64,000 bases of DNA, taken from the NCBI RefSeq assembly GCF_004103695.1, contig NZ_CP035280.1:434001-498000 (forward strand). Reading direction: 5' to 3'. The position numbers were made by a program, and so were the translations under genes. Origin of the DNA: Clostridium sp. JN-9. Lineage in GTDB: Bacteria; Bacillota; Clostridia; Clostridiales; Clostridiaceae. Below, one piece after another: positions 26,337 to 34,510 of the stretch (the first letter of the stretch is position 1; every line of letters starts with the position of its first letter). The notes beneath the pieces are model-generated. The model was given only the letters and a program-made list of their open reading frames with translations, did no database searches and had not been told where the DNA came from.

Positions 26337-27023
26337 GTGGAAAAGATAGTTATTGTTGAGGACGATGTTTTTCTACGTGAAGAGCTGCAAAATATATTAG
26401 AGAAAGAGGGATACTCTGTAGAGTGTATCTCTTCTTTCAATACCCCCGTGGAAGATATTGTTTCAGCTTCTCCTTCCTTAATTTTATTGGATTTAAATTT
26501 ACCAAAGCTATCTGGATTTGATATTTGCCATGTACTAAAGGCCAGGGGAATAGGCCCCATTTTAGTACTAACTTCACGTAATCAGCTTCGTGACGAGCTG
26601 CATGCACTGGATTTAGGTGCAGATGATTATTTAACCAAGCCCTGCCATCCTAAACGGCTAACCGCTAGAATTCAAAAACTGCTTCACATATATTCAAATA
26701 TGTATGTTCTATTAGATGCTGGTGATTTTCAGATAGATGAGAAGGCAAATATATTGTATGTTGGTAAAAATTCTATTTTATTATCAGAGAATGAAGGAAT
26801 TATTATGAAGGCATTGGTGAAGGCTGCTCCCGCAGCAGTAAAAAAGGAAGAGCTTTTTAATCTGCTGTGGGGAAGCAGCAACTATGTAGATGAGAACATA
26901 CTACAAGTAAATATGACTAGATTGCGTAAAACTCTTGATGAAGTTGGATTATTTAATCGAATCAAGACTATCAGAGGAATTGGTTACCAGCTAATAGGAG
27001 GGATTGCCAATGAAACCAAGTGA
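26337..27023 (+). CDS. BceR-type response regulator
   Basis: OmpR-family regulator of 228 residues. The receiver shows VEDD at 7-10, LILLDLNLP with the phosphoacceptor near 50, LTSRN and DDYLTKPC near 102; the winged helix has LSENEGIIMKALVKAAP, LLWGSSNYVDENILQVNMTRLRKTL and IRGIGYQL. The GTG start at 26337 is supported by AGGGGGTG upstream. It is translationally linked to the kinase gene. The likely target is the inverted repeat ahead of the ABC genes (23426-23442). Confidence 0.93.
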   Translation: MEKIVIVEDDVFLREELQNILEKEGYSVECISSFNTPVEDIVSASPSLILLDLNLPKLSGFDICHVLKARGIGPILVLTSRNQLRDELHALDLGADDYLTKPCHPKRLTARIQKLLHIYSNMYVLLDAGDFQIDEKANILYVGKNSILLSENEGIIMKALVKAAPAAVKKEELFNLLWGSSNYVDENILQVNMTRLRKTLDEVGLFNRIKTIRGIGYQLIGGIANETK

Positions 27024-28044
27024 TTGTCTAAATATTCTAAAGGAATCACGCTTTTGGATATTACTTTTTTGTATAAGTGATGCCTTTTTTATTTTTCTGG
27101 CATGGGTGGCATATCCAGAAACATTCAGGCTCCTAGTTGGTATCATGATTGCTTTTTCTATAGCCAGCATTATTTTAGGTATGCTGTATACTTGGAAAAG
27201 GCAGGAGAATCAAGACAAAATCTTCTATGACTTTTTTAGAGAGCCATCATTGGAACATGAGAGCGAATTAATAAAAACCACTGGTGAATTACATAAAGAA
27301 AAGGTAAATTATCTGGCTGATAAATTACGTATGCTAAATGACCAGTTAGATGGGGCAAGGCTGCAAACTATAGATTACGAAGAATTTATTGAAAGCTGGG
27401 TTCATGAGATAAAGACGCCTATTTCTCTGGCAACTTTAGTTTTGGAAAACCGTAAAGAAGAAATGTCTCAATTGGTATATGAAAGACTTGAGCATGCAAG
27501 AATCAGCATCAGTGATGATGTTGAGCAGATACTATTTTATGCAAGATTACAAGCATCCCATGTTGACTATCGATTAGAGAGTATTTCCATTAGACACTGC
27601 TGTAAAGATGTAATGCTGGAGCTTCAGGCATTGCTGGATGAAAAAAAGGTTAAAGTTGTTTCTCAGGTGGAAGATATACCAATCGTATCAGACAAGAAGG
27701 CTCTCCAGTTTATTCTTACACAAATATTTGTTAATGCAGTTAAATACTCTAATGTAGAAATTGATAGTTTTATCTGGCTGAAAACTGGTTTTGATAGTTT
27801 AAAGAATCGATATTATTTAAGGATATGGGATAATGGTATGGGGGTCCTTAATTCTGATCTTCCTTTCATTTTTGACAAGGGATTTACAGGAGACAGTCCC
27901 AGCTTAAAGCAGTCTACTGGTATAGGCTTGTATCTTGTAAAGAAGTTATGCGATGAACTGCAGATTGGAATAGAAGTTGAGTCTGAGTATGGGAATGGAT
28001 TTGTAATTCAGTTGCTATTTCCAATAATTGAGGATCATAAATAG
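27010..28044 (+). CDS. BceS-type intramembrane-sensing histidine kinase
   Basis: Kinase of 344 residues with two closely spaced N-terminal membrane helices (about 12-32 and 38-58) and almost no extracytoplasmic loop, the layout of kinases that rely on their ABC transporter for input. The histidine box is ESWVHEIKTPISL near residue 135, followed by the N box FVNAVKYSN, G1 WDNGMGV, the F box FDKGFTGDS and G2 STGIGLYLVKKL. The ATG at 27010 follows GGAGGG within the end of the regulator gene. Last gene of the module; no terminator is obvious before the next activator gene. Confidence 0.93.
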   Translation: MKPSDCLNILKESRFWILLFCISDAFFIFLAWVAYPETFRLLVGIMIAFSIASIILGMLYTWKRQENQDKIFYDFFREPSLEHESELIKTTGELHKEKVNYLADKLRMLNDQLDGARLQTIDYEEFIESWVHEIKTPISLATLVLENRKEEMSQLVYERLEHARISISDDVEQILFYARLQASHVDYRLESISIRHCCKDVMLELQALLDEKKVKVVSQVEDIPIVSDKKALQFILTQIFVNAVKYSNVEIDSFIWLKTGFDSLKNRYYLRIWDNGMGVLNSDLPFIFDKGFTGDSPSLKQSTGIGLYLVKKLCDELQIGIEVESEYGNGFVIQLLFPIIEDHK

Positions 28045-28109
28045 CTGATTTACTTTGAAATCTATTTAGTAAAATATTAATAATTCAATAAAATCGAGGG
28101 TTAACACTA

Positions 28110-30860
28110 ATGACAAATAAAGAAAAGGTTAGTTCAAAATTAAAAGAGCTTTGCATTAAAATAGATGGTGCAAAAGAATATGGTATAACATCATCGGATA
28201 TTGCTAAGGACCTTGGACTTCAAAGGAACCTGGTCAGCCATCTGCTTAATGGGATGAACAGAGAAGGTAAAGCCATTAAAATCAATAAACGGCCTGTATA
28301 TTTTATGGATTCAGAAGTATATGAAAGCAGAAAGAGTGAACTTAATCTCATATCAGTATATTTAAATGACAGCAAAACAACTAATACTAATACTCTTAAG
28401 GATCCTTTTAAAGAATTAATAGGATCAAATGGCAGCCTAAAATATGTTGTGCAGCAATGTAAAGCAGCAGTGGCATATCCTCCTAACGGACTACCATTTT
28501 TACTTGTGGGCGAATCCGGAGTTGGGAAAAGTTTTCTAGCTCAATTAGTATTTGATTATGCAAGGTATTCTGGTTCTATAAAAGAAAATGCTCCTTTTAT
28601 AATATTTAATTGTGCTGAATATGCAAATAATCCAGAACTTTTTTCTGCTATATTGTTTGGAGCTTCCAAGGGATCTTATACTGGTGCAGATAAGGATAGA
28701 GAAGGCCTTATTGAAAAAGCAGATGGAGGTTATTTGTTTCTTGACGAAATTCATAGGCTGCCTCCAGAAGGACAGGAAAAACTTTTTCTATTCTTAGATA
28801 AAGGCATTTTTAGGAGAATAGGAGAGACTGAAAAAAGCAGAGAAGCAAATGTTAGGATGATTTTTGCAACAACAGAGGATCCGGAAAGCCAATTTCTTCA
28901 GACTTTTTTAAGAAGAATTCCACTAATAGTAAAGATTCCCACCTTTCAGGATAGACCATTAAAAGAGAAACTGGAGCTCATTAAGAGCTTTTATAAAAAG
29001 GAAGCTGTAAATATTAATAAAGATATATTGGTTAGCAGCCAAGTTATAAGCATTCTCATTAATAATAACAGCTATGGAAATATAGGAAAACTGACAAATG
29101 CCATAAAACTAAGCTGTGCCAGTGCCTTAAACAGTTATACTGATAAAAGTAAACCAGTTAAAATAAAGATAAATAATCTACCAAAGGAATTTATTAATAA
29201 AGATGATTCCATAATACTAAATAAAATTAATACAGGTGATATGATCTTAAGCTGTACTGGTAAAGATGACATTATTGATGAAAGCAATAATTCAAATAAG
29301 ATAGTGGACCTGACAAATAGAATTGTAAGCTTGATTAAAGATTTAAAAGGCGGGAAAAAAAGCAGTGAAGATTTTATGGCAGAAGGCACTGTTATTTTAA
29401 ATGATTTAATCGATGATATTATTTTTAAAAGGGAAGATGAGGATTCAAGGACTATAATTTTTAATTCTATCGAAAAGATTACAGAAAATACTTTAGCTTT
29501 CATGCACTCAAATTTTGGAATGAATTATTTTGGTAATAGTGCTGAAGTTCTTGCACATATTCTCACACACTTTATAGAAAGATATGATGAAAACTATATA
29601 TCAGATTTTCAAGAGTCAGTTGAGTATTTAAGTAAGTTATATTCTAAGGAGTATAAGGCAACCATTAGAATAATTGAAAATATAGAAAATAATTTGGATT
29701 TACAGGTTAGCAAAGCTGCAATTATATATGTGCTGATTTATATAAAGTCTAATAACAAGGAATCAAACCCAAATCAAATAAATGCTGTAATAATTACCCA
29801 TGGATATTCAACGGCAAGCAGCATTGCCGGAGTTGTAAACAGAATGCTTGAAAGATATATTTTTGAACCTTTTGATATGCCATTAGAAAGTTCTGTATTA
29901 GAAGTTTCTAACAAACTAAAAGATTATGTAAAAACAATTGATATATCAAAAGGATTGCTAATATTAGTAGACATGGGTTCCTTAGAAAATATATATACTA
30001 ATTTGGAAGATGAGCTTTATGGTGATATTGCAATAATAGATAATGTTTCTACTGGTTTAGCATTGGATGTAGGCACCAAAATATTTAAGTGCGAACCCCT
30101 TGAACAGATTGCCAGGGAAGCTGCAGAAAATAATATAAGCAGATATAATTTTATACCTTCAAGGAAAAGAAGGGAAGATGTAATTATAACTACTTGTGTA
30201 ACAGGTGTTGGAACTGCAGCAAAATTAAAGGAGTTATTAAACAGTTGTTTCAAAAATGAGAAAATTAAAGTTATAGCTTATGATTTTGATAGGTTAAAAG
30301 ATAATGGATGCGAGGATTTTATATTTAAACAATATGATGTAAGACTTATTATTGGAACAGATAATCCTAAGATAGATTCTATTCCATATATTTCATTAGA
30401 GGATTTAATTATGAGTAAAGGAAATGAAGTTTTAGCCAATACTTTAAGCGGACTTGTAGATGAAAAAATAATAGAAAAAATTAATAGAGAGACAGTTAAG
30501 TTATTTACACTGGAAAATGTTTTAAATTATTTAACCATACTTAATCCAGATAAAATTATTGACCAGGTAGAGCAGGCACTAATTACCCTTGAGAGAGGGA
30601 TAGGCTTTAAGTTTCAAAACGATCTTAAGATTAGTTTGTATATACACATAAGCTGCATGATAGAAAGATTAGTTATTAAAGATCCCATTATGACATATAA
30701 AGACACAACAGAACTTGAGCAGTGTCATGTACACTTTATAAATTTAGTAAAAGATGCATTTAGTGTAATAGAACAGTTTTATAAAGTGGAGATACCTATT
30801 TCAGAAATTGGATTTATTTATGACAGCATAAAGAATAAAACTGAGGATTTTCAGCTATAA
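28110..30860 (+). CDS. LevR-type sigma-54 activator with EIIA and EIIB domains
   Basis: Second PTS-controlled activator. Order: N-terminal helix-turn-helix (residues about 1-75), AAA+ domain with Walker A GESGVGKS near 133, a sigma-54 loop GSYTGA near 188 (GAFTGA variant with S and Y), Walker B YLFLDEIHRL near 207, a PRD-like domain, an EIIA-mannose domain with IITHGYSTAS near 560, an EIIB-like domain starting IITTCVTGVGTAAK near 690, and a C-terminal PRD. The length of 916 residues is close to LevR. It is followed by a terminator that overlaps the sigma-54 promoter of the IIB-IIC-IID-IIA operon, its presumed target. Confidence 0.93.
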   Translation: MTNKEKVSSKLKELCIKIDGAKEYGITSSDIAKDLGLQRNLVSHLLNGMNREGKAIKINKRPVYFMDSEVYESRKSELNLISVYLNDSKTTNTNTLKDPFKELIGSNGSLKYVVQQCKAAVAYPPNGLPFLLVGESGVGKSFLAQLVFDYARYSGSIKENAPFIIFNCAEYANNPELFSAILFGASKGSYTGADKDREGLIEKADGGYLFLDEIHRLPPEGQEKLFLFLDKGIFRRIGETEKSREANVRMIFATTEDPESQFLQTFLRRIPLIVKIPTFQDRPLKEKLELIKSFYKKEAVNINKDILVSSQVISILINNNSYGNIGKLTNAIKLSCASALNSYTDKSKPVKIKINNLPKEFINKDDSIILNKINTGDMILSCTGKDDIIDESNNSNKIVDLTNRIVSLIKDLKGGKKSSEDFMAEGTVILNDLIDDIIFKREDEDSRTIIFNSIEKITENTLAFMHSNFGMNYFGNSAEVLAHILTHFIERYDENYISDFQESVEYLSKLYSKEYKATIRIIENIENNLDLQVSKAAIIYVLIYIKSNNKESNPNQINAVIITHGYSTASSIAGVVNRMLERYIFEPFDMPLESSVLEVSNKLKDYVKTIDISKGLLILVDMGSLENIYTNLEDELYGDIAIIDNVSTGLALDVGTKIFKCEPLEQIAREAAENNISRYNFIPSRKRREDVIITTCVTGVGTAAKLKELLNSCFKNEKIKVIAYDFDRLKDNGCEDFIFKQYDVRLIIGTDNPKIDSIPYISLEDLIMSKGNEVLANTLSGLVDEKIIEKINRETVKLFTLENVLNYLTILNPDKIIDQVEQALITLERGIGFKFQNDLKISLYIHISCMIERLVIKDPIMTYKDTTELEQCHVHFINLVKDAFSVIEQFYKVEIPISEIGFIYDSIKNKTEDFQL

Positions 30861-30904
30861 GCTGTGCCAGGTAGTAAAGATGTACACTACTTGGCACAGC
30901 TTTT
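30860..30904 (+). terminator. Terminator of the second activator gene
   Basis: GCTGTGCCA with GTAGT (30861-30876) pairs with ACTAC and TGGCACAGC (30886-30900), then TTTT. It is one of the strongest hairpins in the window. Its right arm is also the -24 element of the next promoter. Confidence 0.85.
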
Positions 30905-30907
30905 GCT
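30891..30907 (+). promoter_or_regulatory. Sigma-54 (-24/-12) promoter of PTS operon 2
   Basis: TTGGCAC, AGCTT, TTGCT: GG at 30893-30894 and GC at 30905-30906 are 12 bases apart, a near-consensus RpoN promoter. It lies 41 bases upstream of the IIB start and directly after the activator gene. The -24 box is inside the right arm of the terminator hairpin. Confidence 0.88.
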
Positions 30908-30947
30908 ATATTTATAGATATAAAATAAAAATAAGGAGGACATAACA

Positions 30948-31418
30948 ATGGAACCAAATATTTTATTAACCAGAATTGATAATAGACTTGTTCATGGACA
31001 AGTAGGTGTTACCTGGACGACATCTTTAGGAGCTAATCTTCTTATAGTTGCAGATGATGCTGCTGCAAAGGATCCTATCCAACAGCAATTAATGTCTATG
31101 ACTGCTGAATCATCAGGTGTTGGCATTAGATTCTTTACAATAGAACATACAATGGAGATAATTCGTAAAGCTTCACCCAGACAAAAGATTTTTATTGTTT
31201 GTAAAACACCAAAGGAAGTAAGAAGACTTGTAGAGGGTAACGTTCCTTTAAAAAAAGTAAACGTTGGAAATATGCATTTTTCAGAAGGTAAAAGAGCTTT
31301 AACTAAAAAGGTATATGTAAACGATGAAGATATGGAAAACTTAAAATTCATTGCATCTAAGGGTATTAAAGTATATATACAAGACACCCCTGGAGATATA
31401 AAAACAAATATTGAATAA
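30948..31418 (+). CDS. PTS mannose-family EIIB component
   Basis: Sugar-phosphorylating domain of the second PTS. The active-site motif TRIDNRLVHGQVGVTW carries the histidine at residue 15; NVGNMHFSEGKRALTKKVYV is the usual later loop with GNMHFSEG typical of the N-acetylgalactosamine/galactosamine-like branch. It has 156 residues. An AAGGAGG ribosome binding site lies eight bases before the ATG. First gene after the sigma-54 promoter in the order IIB-IIC-IID-IIA, which differs from operon 1. Confidence 0.95.
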   Translation: MEPNILLTRIDNRLVHGQVGVTWTTSLGANLLIVADDAAAKDPIQQQLMSMTAESSGVGIRFFTIEHTMEIIRKASPRQKIFIVCKTPKEVRRLVEGNVPLKKVNVGNMHFSEGKRALTKKVYVNDEDMENLKFIASKGIKVYIQDTPGDIKTNIE

Positions 31419-31433
31419 AAAGGAGAAATTATT

Positions 31434-32234
31434 ATGCACAGTATTACATTAATGCAAGGTATTTTACTGTCTGTAATGGCAATTATAGTTGGTTTTGACT
31501 TTTGGCTGGAAGGTCTTTATATTTTTAGACCAATAATAGTATGTACACTAGCTGGGCTTATTTTAGGAGATTTAAAACTTGGATTAGTAGCTGGAGGGCT
31601 TACAGAACTGGCATTTACAGGATTAACACCAGTGGGAGGAACACAGCCGCCTAACCCAATTTTGGCAGGCATAATGACAACTGTTATAGCATACACTACA
31701 GGCTCTGATGTAAAGGCTACAATAGGACTTGCACTGCCATTTAGTTTTTTAATGCAATATATAATATTATTTTACTACTCAGTATTCTCCGTATTTATGA
31801 ATAAGGCAGAAAAATATGCAGATGAAGCTGATACAAAATCCTTTGCAAAATTAAATATAATTACAACTTTAATTGTTGGATTAACTTATGGAGTAGTTGT
31901 ATTCTTATGCACATATGTAGCTCAGGCTCCAATGCAATCATTAGTTCAAAGTATGCCTCAATGGTTAAAACATGGATTTGAAATAGCCGGAGGAATTTTA
32001 CCAGCAGTTGGATTTGGATTACTGCTAAAAGTAATGCTGAAAATAGAATATGTACCTTTTCTTATAATAGGATTTATAACAGCCTCATTCCTTAACTTCT
32101 CAAATTTATTACCAGTAGCTTTAATTGGTGCTGCATTTGCATTATATGTATACTTTAATGATAAAAATACAGCTGAAACTATTAAGGCTGAAAGCAATAA
32201 TCAAGGAGGCGAAGATTATGAAGACGGAATCTAA
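31434..32234 (+). CDS. PTS mannose-family EIIC component
   Basis: Membrane channel subunit of 266 residues. It shows the EII-Sor pattern: GLYIFRPIIVCTLAGLILGD near residue 25, GGLTELAFTGLTPVGGTQPP near 60 and GGILPAVGFGLLLKVM near 185. Several hydrophobic helices span most of the length, with a hydrophilic C-terminal tail. The GGTQPPNP loop resembles AgaW-type transporters for amino sugars, a weak hint only. Its 3' end overlaps the IID start by 17 bases. Confidence 0.94.
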   Translation: MHSITLMQGILLSVMAIIVGFDFWLEGLYIFRPIIVCTLAGLILGDLKLGLVAGGLTELAFTGLTPVGGTQPPNPILAGIMTTVIAYTTGSDVKATIGLALPFSFLMQYIILFYYSVFSVFMNKAEKYADEADTKSFAKLNIITTLIVGLTYGVVVFLCTYVAQAPMQSLVQSMPQWLKHGFEIAGGILPAVGFGLLLKVMLKIEYVPFLIIGFITASFLNFSNLLPVALIGAAFALYVYFNDKNTAETIKAESNNQGGEDYEDGI

Positions 32235-33021
32235 TAACAAAATGACAAAAAAAGACTTAAGAAATTTAGCTTTCAGGTCAGTTCTTCTTCAATCAGGTTT
32301 TAACTATGAAAGAATGCAAGCTAGCGGCTGGACATATGCTATGCTGCCTTTTTTAAAGAGAATTCATAAAGATGATAAAAAAGCATTGTCAGAATCAATG
32401 CATGATAATCTGGAATTTATTAATACAAATCCTACATTATCTGGATTTTTGATGGGCTTAATAATATCACTTGAAGAAAATAATGAAGACAGAAGCGTTG
32501 TAAAAGGGTTAAAGGTAGCTTTATTTGGACCTTTAGCTGGAATAGGCGATGCTTTACTTTGGTTTACATTATTACCTATAGTTGCAGGCATTTGTTCATC
32601 CTTTGCAATTGAAGGAAGTGTATTAGGACCAATATTATTCTTTGCAGTTTATGTTGGTGTATTTCTTTCACGTATTATATGGACAACAGCAGGATACAAT
32701 CTTGGTGTAAAAGCAATTAATATTTTAAGAGAAAATTCAAAGGCTATTTCAAAGGCAGCTACAATATTAGGAGTAACTGTTATAGGTGGATTAATAGCAT
32801 CTTATGTTCACATAGAGCTTGTTCTTAAAATACCTGTAAGTGCAGGCCATGTAATTTCACTGCAGAAAGATTTTATAGATAAGATACTGCCTAATATACT
32901 GCCTATGGCATATACTTTATTAATGTTCTATCTATTAAAAAAGAAGAACATTAATCCAACAATATTAATACTAATAACCTTTGCCGCTGCTATTCTATTA
33001 TCTTTATTGGGGGTTCTATAA
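32218..33021 (+). CDS. PTS mannose-family EIID component
   Basis: Second membrane subunit. MTKKDLRNLAFRSVLLQSGFNYERMQASGW near the N-terminus (in two adjoining motifs) and ALFGPLAGIGDALLWF are the family signatures; FINTNPTLSGFLMG replaces the FNTEP motif. The protein has 267 residues. The start at 32218 follows AGGAGGCGA inside the IIC gene; the upstream in-frame extension is discarded. Its stop shares one base with the IIA start, so the genes are coupled. Confidence 0.94.
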   Translation: MKTESNNKMTKKDLRNLAFRSVLLQSGFNYERMQASGWTYAMLPFLKRIHKDDKKALSESMHDNLEFINTNPTLSGFLMGLIISLEENNEDRSVVKGLKVALFGPLAGIGDALLWFTLLPIVAGICSSFAIEGSVLGPILFFAVYVGVFLSRIIWTTAGYNLGVKAINILRENSKAISKAATILGVTVIGGLIASYVHIELVLKIPVSAGHVISLQKDFIDKILPNILPMAYTLLMFYLLKKKNINPTILILITFAAAILLSLLGVL

Positions 33022-33461
33022 TGATGAAAACCAATATAATAATAACCGGACACGGAAATTATGCAACAGGGATAGAAAGTTCATTGAAATTATTAGCAGG
33101 GAATAGTGAAGGTGTAGAATTTATCGATTTTCTTGAAGAAGATAATGACACTTCATTAAAAGAAAAAATCTTAAAAGCTGTTTCGAAAAATTCAGATTCA
33201 CAATTTCTATTTGTATGTGATATGGTAGGCGGCACTCCATTTAAGGTATGTGCAATGATTGCCAATAGCTCAGATAATATGGAAGTTGCAGCTGGCTGTA
33301 ATGTAGGGGCCATTTTAGAAGCAGTATTGATAAAAGATACAATGCCTCTAAAAAATCTTGCTGATTCAATCATAGATTCTACTAAGAAAGGGGTTGCCAG
33401 ATTTAAGAAAATTAATGTAAGTAAAATTGATAATAATTTGGATTCGGAAGACGGTATTTAG
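33021..33461 (+). CDS. PTS mannose-family EIIA component (AgaF-like)
   Basis: Phosphocarrier of the second PTS. The active-site histidine lies in IIITGHGNYATGIESSL, the GHG(N/X)(Y/F)A form found in AgaF-type IIA proteins, and FVCDMVGGTPFK is the second conserved loop. It has 146 residues with a charged tail. It starts at the IID stop codon. This operon is followed by a hairpin and then by another complete set starting with its own IIA. Confidence 0.93.
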   Translation: MMKTNIIITGHGNYATGIESSLKLLAGNSEGVEFIDFLEEDNDTSLKEKILKAVSKNSDSQFLFVCDMVGGTPFKVCAMIANSSDNMEVAAGCNVGAILEAVLIKDTMPLKNLADSIIDSTKKGVARFKKINVSKIDNNLDSEDGI

Positions 33462-33471
33462 CATCTAAATA

Positions 33472-33513
33472 ATAAAAGCAGAGTGGTTAATAATAAAACG
33501 GCTCTGCTTTTAT
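33472..33513 (+). terminator. Hairpin between PTS operons 2 and 3
   Basis: ATAAAAGCAGAG (33472-33483) pairs with CTCTGCTTTTAT (33502-33513) across an 18-base loop. There is no long T-run after the stem, so read-through into the next PTS genes is likely; no convincing promoter is seen between here and 33583. Confidence 0.65.
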
Positions 33514-33582
33514 AGTTAACAAGGCGGCAGAAGGTGTGATAATATATAAGAAGTAATAATTAGAATCCAGAGGTGTATTTAT

Positions 33583-33996
33583 ATGGTTGGAATAATAGCA
33601 ATTTCTCATGGTAACTACGTAAAAGAACTAATAAATTCTGTAGAGTTAATATATGGGAAAATTGATGAAATTGAAGCTATTTGTCTCGAGAAAGCTGAAA
33701 GCATAGAAAGTTTAAATAGTAAGATAGAACTTAAGATTAAAGGGCTTGATGCAGATGAAATCTTAATATTGGTTGATTTGCTTGGAGGAACTCCATATAA
33801 TGCAAGCAGCCTTTGGATGAAAAATCCGAATATCAATGTAGTTACCGGTATAAATATGCCTATGCTGCTAGAAATTCTTCCACATAGAAATGAGGGACTT
33901 ATGAAAGTTTCGAAAATTGCCGAAGAATCAGCAAAAAATGGAATAATTAATGTTGGAGAAAAATATAAAACCTTAAACAAGCCAAAGATAATTTAA
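33583..33996 (+). CDS. PTS mannose-family EIIA component
   Basis: Phosphocarrier domain of the third PTS set. IIAISHGNYVKELINSVE carries the active histidine at residue 8, and ILVDLLGGTPYNASS is the second loop. The protein has 137 residues. A ribosome binding site AGAGGTG precedes the ATG by seven bases. Its presence right after another IIA gene (33021-33461) means two IIA proteins are made by adjacent operons and could cross-phosphorylate. Confidence 0.94.
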   Translation: MVGIIAISHGNYVKELINSVELIYGKIDEIEAICLEKAESIESLNSKIELKIKGLDADEILILVDLLGGTPYNASSLWMKNPNINVVTGINMPMLLEILPHRNEGLMKVSKIAEESAKNGIINVGEKYKTLNKPKII

Positions 33997-34025
33997 GAAT
34001 AATTCATGGAAGGAGAAGAATTACA

Positions 34026-34493
34026 TTGCTCAAAATAGTAAGATTAGACGATAGGTTAGTTCATGGACAGCTATTCAATAATTGGTGTACCTATGAAAAT
34101 ATTACAGAAATATTAGTAGTAAACAAGGAAGTAAACAATAATGAAATAAGAAAAACATTTATAGAAATATCTGCCCCTGAAAACATAAAAATTATATTTT
34201 GTGATGTTTCTAAGGCTCTGGAAATATATGAAGAAGAATGTAAATTTGAGAATGTAATTATTATTTTTGGCAATCCCTTTGAGCTTTTAGAGTTCATTGA
34301 ATATGGTGGGAAAGTAAAAAGCATAAATATAGGTGGAATGTCTTACAAAAAAGATAAAAAAAGAATTAGTACTACATTTTATGTTGACGAAGCTGAACTT
34401 AAGGCTTTAAAAAAAATAGCAGGCTATAATATTGAATTGGAAATAAGGATTCTGCCTACGGATAAAAAAATAGATTTCTTAAAATATTGCTAG
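34026..34493 (+). CDS. PTS mannose-family EIIB component, TTG start
   Basis: Sugar-phosphorylating domain. VRLDDRLVHGQLFNNW carries the active histidine near residue 15, and NIGGMSYKKDKKRIST is the later loop. It has 155 residues. The TTG at 34026 is the only start that keeps the conserved N-terminus, and GGAAGGAGAAG lies upstream. Compared with the other IIB proteins here it is more diverged (for example LFNNWCTYENI after the active site). The next gene begins 17 bases after its stop. Confidence 0.93.
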   Translation: MLKIVRLDDRLVHGQLFNNWCTYENITEILVVNKEVNNNEIRKTFIEISAPENIKIIFCDVSKALEIYEEECKFENVIIIFGNPFELLEFIEYGGKVKSINIGGMSYKKDKKRISTTFYVDEAELKALKKIAGYNIELEIRILPTDKKIDFLKYC

Positions 34494-34510
34494 TGTTAGG
34501 GGAGAACAAT

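Noticed and set aside
33514-33582. Third sigma-54 promoter before the third PTS set
   Set aside because: The GGCGGCAG stretch has no GC pair 12 bases further on, so it lacks the -12 element.
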